This document shows, piece after piece, positions 51,501 through 60,500 of a stretch of DNA of 64,000 bases (its first letter is position 1; each line of letters opens with the position of its first letter). The DNA lies in contig OX459097.1 in assembly GCA_949775045.1 (NCBI GenBank), positions 9,260,619 through 9,324,618 on the forward strand. Direction: 5' to 3'. This DNA is from Metridium senile. Lineage: Eukaryota; Cnidaria; Anthozoa; Actiniaria; Metridiidae. The notes below the pieces were generated by a model that saw nothing but the letters and a program-made list of their open reading frames with translations, was not told the origin of the DNA and made no database searches. The translations under genes and the position numbers were made by a program.

Positions 51501-54500
51501 AGAGAGTACAAATGTTTGTCGTTCTTTTACAACATGAACGGCAAGGACGTTTGGCAGTTGAATGTCTACAAACGTCCAGTGCCCCCGGCTAATCAACCAT
51601 CTAACGTACTGTATTATGGCATGACCGAGGATATTTTGGTCTGGTCGGCGAACAAGAACACAAATGACAAGTGGGTACACGCACTTGCACCAATAGGTGG
51701 CCCGTACATTAAACCGAACAAAGTACGTACCATTCATTATGTAATAATAATTACTATTCACCACCCTACCCCATTGTTCTCTCTCTGGGGGGGGGGGGGG
51801 GGGGGGGGGGAATTCCATATAATTGATGTGATAGAGCTCTCTAAATACAATCACCTGCATCACAAACATCTATTAAATGACTGTAAACCTTGTTCAGGTA
51901 ATTTAGACTGCAATAATATCATTGAAGCATGCATTACCTTGTGTAATATGGCCATGATCGATTTACTTCAATATCTCCTGAAATCACTAACTGTCTGTTT
52001 GAAACACAATACCTTTGACTTTGTATATTGTTTTTTTTTATTAAACAACAGTTACTACCAAAATTACTCAACTGTTAGCACCGCCAAAAAAAAGATCAAT
52101 CGTGTTTTGAATTCCGGTTAACTCACGTGACCATTTGGGGCGCTCCAAATGGTCATGTAACATTAAATAACGCTATTTTAATGTCACATGACCATTTGGA
52201 GCGCCCCAAATGGTCATGTGAGTTAACCGGAATTCAAAACGCGATTGATCGTTTTTTTTGTTGGTGCTAAAAGGTTGAGTAATTTTGGTAATAAATGTGA
52301 CATTTATTCGATTTATTGACATTTTAGCTGCTTTAAATACGAGAACATCATAATTATGTAGAGTTGAGTGCTTCAACATCTTTGATATGTGATAGTAAAC
52401 AGTGTTCGTTTTAAAACATTTTTGTAGTTGTTTTTGTTCGTATACCGAAGCTCTATCACGACTAGAAGGGGTAGCAATCTCCCGGCCGGATTAGAGATGT
52501 CCTCGTCTTTAAAGCACAACTTACCATTAATCTGAATTCCGAGACGAGTAAAGAGTGCTAGATTTCGGTCATTAACACTCCATAATATCACGTTTATTAG
52601 TCCTCGAAGTCTTTAGTACTCTGAAATAATCTGTAATGGCGGATTTGAAAAACAATTTCTTCGTTGCATGGTTCTTTGAAGCATAGTCATGCCCTAATTT
52701 GATTGGCTGATTGCATTTCTGTCTACCAATCAAAGATGCTCAGTGATTTACGAAAATACTTCGTGAGATCTTCGGACTCTCCGAAGTACAACTTCTGACT
52801 TGGAAACCAAAACCAAACAAATACTCGTTGCATTTTAAGACTCGTGCCGGCCATAGGCCTGGGTACGAGTAATAACTTCATATTAATCCTACCGTAAATC
52901 TTCGCTAGTTGTAGCAGCCTCGTGGTTGCCTCATTTCATGTCATTTTGATAATTAAAAACAAACAGAGTAGCTATTGAGAGTAACTTTGTAGCTATTTCT
53001 TAGTAAAGGAGCAGGTTCTTGAGTTTAACTGTGAGAGTTTGTCTTCGTTTCCCTGTTTTCTAACTCCATTTTGTGTTTTTTTTTCCACGGTAAATTTGTC
53101 GATCTTTTCTCAGTCTAATCGATGGCTGTTTTGTTTCTCTTGTCGCTGTTTTTTCGCTTCTCTTCTCTCGACGGATGAAGCTTTGGCTTTTGTAAACAAG
53201 ATTGATTCCTTTAACAGTTTGAATATATTTAGGTTTTGAGTTTTAGAACGGATTTAAATCTAAAACTGACAGAGATTTCAAAGATTGTAAAATTTTCAGC
53301 TTTCTGTTCTTGGCATTTAAAGAAGCTACTTGAATGTTGGCTGTCACATTTTTGACCAATCAGATAAGAGTGTTACTATTCTTGAGCCAATCAAAACTAG
53401 TGTTATATCGCGATTGCATAAGATTGCAAGAACAAAATGGATTTTTGCAAGAAAACATTTCGCTCGTAAATCTATGTAATAAACCATATAACTAAGGCTC
53501 AGTTGTGGTATAACTGATAACTGCACTATATATGGACAGTTGAAAACACTCAGACATTTTCTTGTGTTTTCAACTGTCCATCGTGCAGTATTTGGTAATT
53601 AACTAATACAATTTGATTCACGGGTTAATGCAAACAATTCTACTGAAGACTAAAAAAAATAACATCCTCTTCTTTAAGCAACTTCAAAGCTCAATGAATA
53701 AAACAATTTTAATATGAGATATAATTAAGATAATGATAATGATATGATAATGATAGTGATAATGATAATGAAAATGATATGATAATGATAATGATATGAT
53801 AATGATAATGATAATGATATGATAATGATAATGATAATGATAATGATAATGATAATGATAATGATAATGATAATGATAATGATAATGATAATGATAATGA
53901 TAATGATAATGATATGATAATGATATGATAATGATATGATAATGATAATGATAATGATATGATAATGATAATGATAATGATAATGATAATGATAATGATA
54001 ATGATAATGATATGATAATGATAATGATAATGATAATGATAATGATAATGATAATGATAAGGATAATGATAATGATAATGATAATGATAATGATATGATA
54101 ATCATAATCATAATGAAAATGATATATAATGATATTTAAGGAATAAACCACTTCTGGTGATTGGTATATCGAGGAATATTGTCCGAAGTTGAAAAGATGG
54201 TACGAAAAATGAACAGTCGGCCGAGAAGCGTAGCTTCAAGAGCGACTGAGAAATTATGAAGACTATCTTTTCAACCGAGGACAATATTGCTCGATATAAC
54301 AATTAAGCCAGAAGTGGTTTTATTCGTTTTATAACCCGACGACTTTCCCGGAAAAAAATCCGACACGGAAACCCACCTAGGTCACCTAGTGCTCAAACAA
54401 AAATCAAAACATTTTCTTCAGTTTGATTGAGAAAGCCAGATTAAGAAACTGTTCTTGAACTTTTCTTAATTCCTCCGTCGTTCTAAAATATATAGTAGTT

Positions 54501-57500
54501 TTAATTATGCTATTTTCAGATAGCCGGAGGCTGAGACAGATAACACTGACTCGAGGTCTTGATAATTTACGATATCATGCGAAAACCGAACCCAATAATT
54601 GTTTTATTATACATTTTGTAAATTAGTAAAAGTACAATTATAATTACTCGGGACTCCTGTGGAATCCGAGTCTAGGTTTCGGCTTTATTTTTCATCTTCA
54701 TCGCCAAAATGCCACGCACGCGCAGTATGGTCAATGTCACTTATGCACACAAATATACAAAATAAACTGATTTATTACGGTAATTCGGTGTTTACTAATT
54801 CAAACACACTCCAATAATGATAATAAACCATTAACTAATGTATTAGTGTGATAATAAGTTTGACAAATGTAACTTTTCGCCGAATATATTGCCGACAAGC
54901 GATCAGTTTTGAAAGCGCTTTAATTAAGAACCACGCCGGACCGAAACACAAACACAACAGCTAGTACTTCGATTCAAGAATCTTTTATAGTGAACGCGAC
55001 TTGATATGTTTATCTAGGCGCGACGGCGTTAAATGGGACAGCGGTACATATTCACAGAGTATGAAATCGAACCGTTGGAGAGATCGCTAAACCAAGTAAA
55101 GAAGAGGTCAAACTGATGCTAAAAACAGCTGAATATCGACTATTTAGAAGAGTTTTATGATAACTAGGACCTTTATTCACTATCAACGATAAGTACACAT
55201 TAATTTGAACATAAATGTAGCGTTCTAGTGCCCTTGAACTAATGTATTAGTGTTATAATAAGTTTGACAGAAGTAAGTTTTCGCCGAGTTTATTGCCAAG
55301 TTACGAAAGCGCATATTATCGAATATTTTATTATGACGAGTTTATGGTCGATTGTAGACATGGAAGTGATTACGCAAATTAGCGTGGGAAGACAACACGT
55401 TCAATCATATATGTGTATCAGTATGCTTACCTAAAAGGAAACATATTAGAGTGAAGGCATTCAACCCGTGAAATAGAAATTGCAAAAAAAGTGTAGTGGT
55501 CAAATAGACACACACTCAAAAAAAACAACAATAGAATTAGAGACTAACTAGTCTAATATCTATTTCACGGGTTAAATGACTTCACTCTATTTTTCATGGT
55601 TTAGAACTAATTACAGTATTGTCTTTGCTTACAAACAACCTAATTGGTTTATTTCGATCCTATTTAATAATAGGTGTAGACATTAAACTTATTTTGCACA
55701 TCAAAGAGAATCCCGAGCTCTTACACAGTTATGCGTCTTGTTAGGCAAAAAAGAGACAATAACAAGCAAATCTCGCTGCAATTTTCACATCAACTCCCTG
55801 AGAACGGAGGAAGCCTGCAGCAATCTGCTGCAGATACTGCATTTATCACTTTCAAGTTCACATGCTACTCAGATTTAGCCGTGTGCTCTCGGCCAATCAG
55901 ATTCAATGTAGTTAGTAAAATGTATAATAATAATGATAATAAAGTGATCTGATAAGCTATGTCCCGTTCTATTTTCAGATAATAATTGAGGCTGTGCGAG
56001 GTTATGGTGACCAAGGAGATATTGCGATCGATGACATTGTTTTGGGCAAACACTATTGCTCTAAACATAAACCAATGTCATCAAGGCCCTGGGGATGTGA
56101 GTATAAACATTTACACCCATGGCTGAGAAGACCTGTGGATTTTGTGTTGAAGTCCCATTTAGTCAATAATAGCTTGTGATTTATAAGTGTAACCAAAATC
56201 CCCCTGGTCGGACAATCGCCATTCGCAATTTCAACATGTTTTCGTTTAGACAGAGACATAGATTTTTGGCAGCTGGTAAATTAGTTAATATTCTGAACTG
56301 CAAGGATCTGGTGGGCAAATGGAAAAATCGATTTTGATGTCATCATCATCTTTCGGCCCTTACGGTCGAGACGCCCAGAACCACTTCGCCCCACACCCTC
56401 CGGTCCAACATTGCGCCAGCAATGTCCGCCCTGTCAATTACTGAGTCCCTAGCTAAAACGCCCGTCTAAAATGTCATTTTCCTTGAATGGACGGGGCCAC
56501 GTGGCTTCCACAGGAGGAGTGACTGGATAATCTCGCCATTAACTCTTTGGCAGTGGCAGGCAAACTGTAGACGACGCTTTGTCAGCTTCTGAGAGAGATT
56601 ACCATATATTTGCTCACGTGTTGCAAGCTGTGAACAATGGATGCGCCAGCAATGTCCGCCCTGTCAATTACTGAGTCCCTAGCTAAAACGCCCGTCTAAA
56701 ATGTCATTTTCCTTGAATGGACGGGGCCACGTGGCTTCCACAGGAGGAGTGACTGGATAATCTCGCCATTAACTCTTTGGCAGTGGCAGGCAAACTGTAG
56801 ACGACGCTTTGTCAGCTTCTGAGAGAGATTACCATATATTTGCTCACGTGTTGCAAGCTGTGACCAATGGATGTTTTAGATACGTCTGAGTAAGTTGGTA
56901 TACGTCCCATCCAGCCGCTGTTGCTGTTGCATGGTCAATGTCCACGTCTCAGAACCATAGAGCAGTATCGGCTCAATCAGAGTGCTGAAGAGAATCCATA
57001 ACGTATGACCCGAGATATTTAAAGTCGTCAACTTGCTTGATACTTGCACCTGATAGTGAGTGTAGTTCATGGGGGTTTGTGGATGTGGAGACGTACTCAG
57101 TTTTAGTTTCATTACAGTGCAGATCCACTAGTCTTGCTGTCTTCTCGAGCGACTGTAGGAGTGACTCTGCGTTCTACACTAGTTCTGAGATTAAGGCGAT
57201 GTTGTCCGCAAAGTCGAGGTCGGTGATATACTTTGCTGGATGCCTTTGGCTTTGTCTGGGAAGAATTTTTAAGTTTTCGTTGTTGATACTATCTAGTGAA
57301 ACTCTAAGGATATAGTCCAGTACAACAATTAAAAGAAATGGTGCAAGAGTGTCGCCTTGAAGGACTCCAGTATCAATGTCGAAGAATGCTGTTTCGCCAT
57401 ATGGAGTTATCACTGTGGCATTGGTGTCTTTGTAGAGTGCCTTTATTGCATCAATAATTGGTTGTGATATACCATATAGAGGAAGAATGGCAAACATGAC

Positions 57501-60500
57501 ATCTATGTTGATTGAGTGGAATGCTTTCCTGAAGTCTACAAAACAGATTGTAAACTCTCTATTCAGCCTCTTTATTTCTTCTATTATGCGGCGCAGGGAT
57601 AGTATTTGAGATATTGTGGATCGTCCTCTCCTCAACCCATTTTGGTTGTTTCTCAGCAAGGGGTCTAAAGCAGGCACAAGGCGGTTTAGGAAAAGCTTAT
57701 TGTAGATTTTGGCAGCAATCGGCATTAAAGAAATTCCCCGGTAGTTAGTGACGAGTGTCAGGTCTCCTTTCTTGGGTACGGGAATGATGCCACATTTCAG
57801 CCATGCTGTTGGGGGTTCAGACGTTTGGAAAGTGTAATTACAGATTCTAAGCAGGATGTCATGGAACATAGAATCTTTCCAAATGATACATGGGATATTG
57901 TCCAGGCCAGGTGATTTATTGGCTTTTATGGTCTTGACTGCATTGCGTAGCTCCTCAATGGTGAAAGGGGAGGTAGTAATATCTAGGACCTCGGAGATCT
58001 AGATAAGTGGAAACTCTGTAGTGTCAAGGCTTCCTTGTTGTCCTGTCAGGAGGTTTTGGAAGTGTGACAACCAATCCTTTTTGCGTTTTTCAGCTGAGTC
58101 TCCCTTAATACGAATTAAAAAAACTAGGATAAACTAGGATAAACACTATAGGTATATTTTCGCTCGGTTGAGCGCCTAACAGGCAGCACACGCAAATTTT
58201 CTCTCCTCGCTCAAACCATTTTACTTATGACATGTACATAACCATTTTTATATCATACATACACATATATATTTTTAAAATTTGTAAAGAGCATTGAGAC
58301 TTTTGTTAAATGCGCTGTTTTAAGAATTAAATTTATTATTATTATTAATTACTGGTCTACCTATTCGTCCGGCCAGATCATTAATAATGGGCCATGCAGT
58401 AGCGTGTTGATTTGAGGCGCTAGGATGTAGTGTTTGATCGATTTGCTCTTTTATGTGGTCAGCCTCTGCAAAAGCACAGGCTTTGTCGAGTTGCTCCTGG
58501 TAGGTCTGCTTTCGTGTTGCTGTCTGGCTTTGTGGACGTTCTTTCGAGCCTCCTTTACTAGGTCGTGAGCACTCTAGTGAGCACTCTTCCTTCTAGGGAG
58601 TGTTGCTGGTGCAACATAATTAGTGATGGTGATGAGGTTATTATAAGTTGTTTCGGTGTTATCGTCAGCTTGTGAGAGTGCGTCAAAACGATTACGTATT
58701 TCAAGGGTAAACGCTGAGGCTACCTCTGGGGTTGTGCATACATGCTTCCAGTCGATTTTTTTCATGGGATTTGAAACAGATTTCTTCGGTTGTCGAGGCT
58801 CAGTCGTATGATACAGGAAATGACTCGATGGTCAGAGCCTACACTCAAGAATGATGAATAAGCCTGACAATTGGTGACGCTGTTCCTCCACTTTTTACGA
58901 GTGAGGATATCAATATCTGGGTGGTTCAATCTGTGCTCTTGAATACTCAAGAGCACAGATTGAACCACATTGAAAGACAGATTGAAAGACATCAATGATT
59001 TGCTGTTTTACACAGCTGATAATTTCCAGAAGTCTGTATACTTTTGACAAGGTACGGGCATTAAATGTACTGAAGAGTGTGGGTGTCTTGCACTTCAGTA
59101 ACTGGTTAGATATTTTTCCACCTCCATCGCGAGATATCCTTCCAGATGGATTGAGAATATTTCGGTCATTCGTTCTCATGGAAACAAGGTTGGAATTGAG
59201 ATCTTGAGTAACAGGGACTTGAAACCTGGTGTGGTAATCTATCATTCTAAACAACTTTTCTCTTGCTGGATACGACTGCGCTTCGCAACGCCTGCCATCT
59301 GGTTTTAGTTCAGAGTACCTTCTCCTAGGGGAATCGCCAACCAAGGCTGAAGAGCATCCCCAGCCCGGTGTTTGCATGTTGGCCGTTGGCATGCAAGAGC
59401 TCATCCGACCTTTGACAGGTCTTGTTTTTCGTTCTGCTAGGCAGTGACTTGCCACCCTCCTCATCAGTGTACACTGGTGGGGAGCCAGCTTAGACGTCGA
59501 CTACCCGTCCATGCGGCAGGTTGTACTGGGTTACAATGTTACCAGTAGCAGAGCCAAAACTCTGACTTGACTACTGATTTTGATGTACAGATATACAGGG
59601 CTACAAAGTTTTGGATTCCAATGCTTTTCACGCGTTAATTTTGTTGATTTATTATCTGAACATATACCAGGACTAAATGATAAACATAAAAAAGAAAAGT
59701 TTGACGTTGACCAATCTTCATTCTAATTTATTTTGTGTACTTAAGGGGTGTACTAGATCATTTCTGGCCATTTTTCTAAACATTGCATTTTTATCTTTAG
59801 CATATACTCAGAATGGACAATCCATAACTTGTTCATTCGACCCTTCTGATAACCAGTGCTCATTTATCGATCTTGATAAAGGAAAATTTCGCTGGAGTCA
59901 CACTTTAGGTTTATCTACAAACCATACAGGTATGTTTGCTTTTAAATTTTAAAATATATTGATATTACCATGCTACTTCTGAGATGTAGCCATAAAACCT
60001 ATAAGCATACGGTCTACGAACCGTACATGGTCGAGAACGTGGAATTTTTGCGTGCGCCATGTATAAAATATTGATATTGATTATGGCAAAAAATTGATTT
60101 AAAAATCTTGTACATACGATTGCAATAGAAGTTTTTCCGAGTTCGCATGACTCTCAGTATACACCCATTTCAAACATCGTTGTCTCAAACAAAGCCACAG
60201 TCCACACTCTGAAGCCTGCAAAGGATGTCAGTATTTCTTCTCTTGTCATCTATATATCCATAGCATATTTTGGTTGTACATGAGTGTGGACTGTATCTTC
60301 GGCTATGAGAACGATTTTTGATTGAATAGGTGTATAAAACTAATGATTCAAGTCGGGATGAAATGCCAAATCTTTACATTCACTGTAATTTATCATCGAA
60401 TTGATTCTATTGTTTTATGTTCAGTAACGCGAACCAGGAAAAGGGTTTTTCTATTGTAATCTTGACTTAACTAAAATCACGATATGTTCATTTCAATTAT

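Larger units (their letters stand above)
56341..59575 (-). mobile_element. 3.2-kb antisense LINE (RTE-like), nearly full length, degenerate
   Basis: Reads right to left: endonuclease start ([19 protein letters not shown] near 59090, then [20 protein letters not shown]), a linker, then reverse transcriptase at 57869-57174 ([57 protein letters not shown], and [13 protein letters not shown], where the catalytic second Asp is Asn), and the end [13 protein letters not shown]. Stops and frameshifts interrupt it. The 3' end is GGGCCGAAAGATGATGATGA. GATTTTGATGT is duplicated exactly at 56330-56340 and 59576-59586. It lies in astacin intron 16, opposite to the gene. It carries an internal 230-bp duplication and a SINE-like insertion. 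Confidence 0.85.

Noticed and set aside
51787..51810. Poly-G run as a G-quadruplex regulatory element
   Set aside because: A 24-base intronic homopolymer can fold as a quadruplex, but nothing else supports a role; length may also be an assembly artefact.
51435..52121. 228-codon frame as a gene
   Set aside because: Contains exon 15 (to 51722) and then reads through the donor into a poly-G tract and the palindromic MITE.
53684..54151. Tyr/His/Ile and Ser/Leu repeat frames
   Set aside because: Translation of (GATAAT)n.
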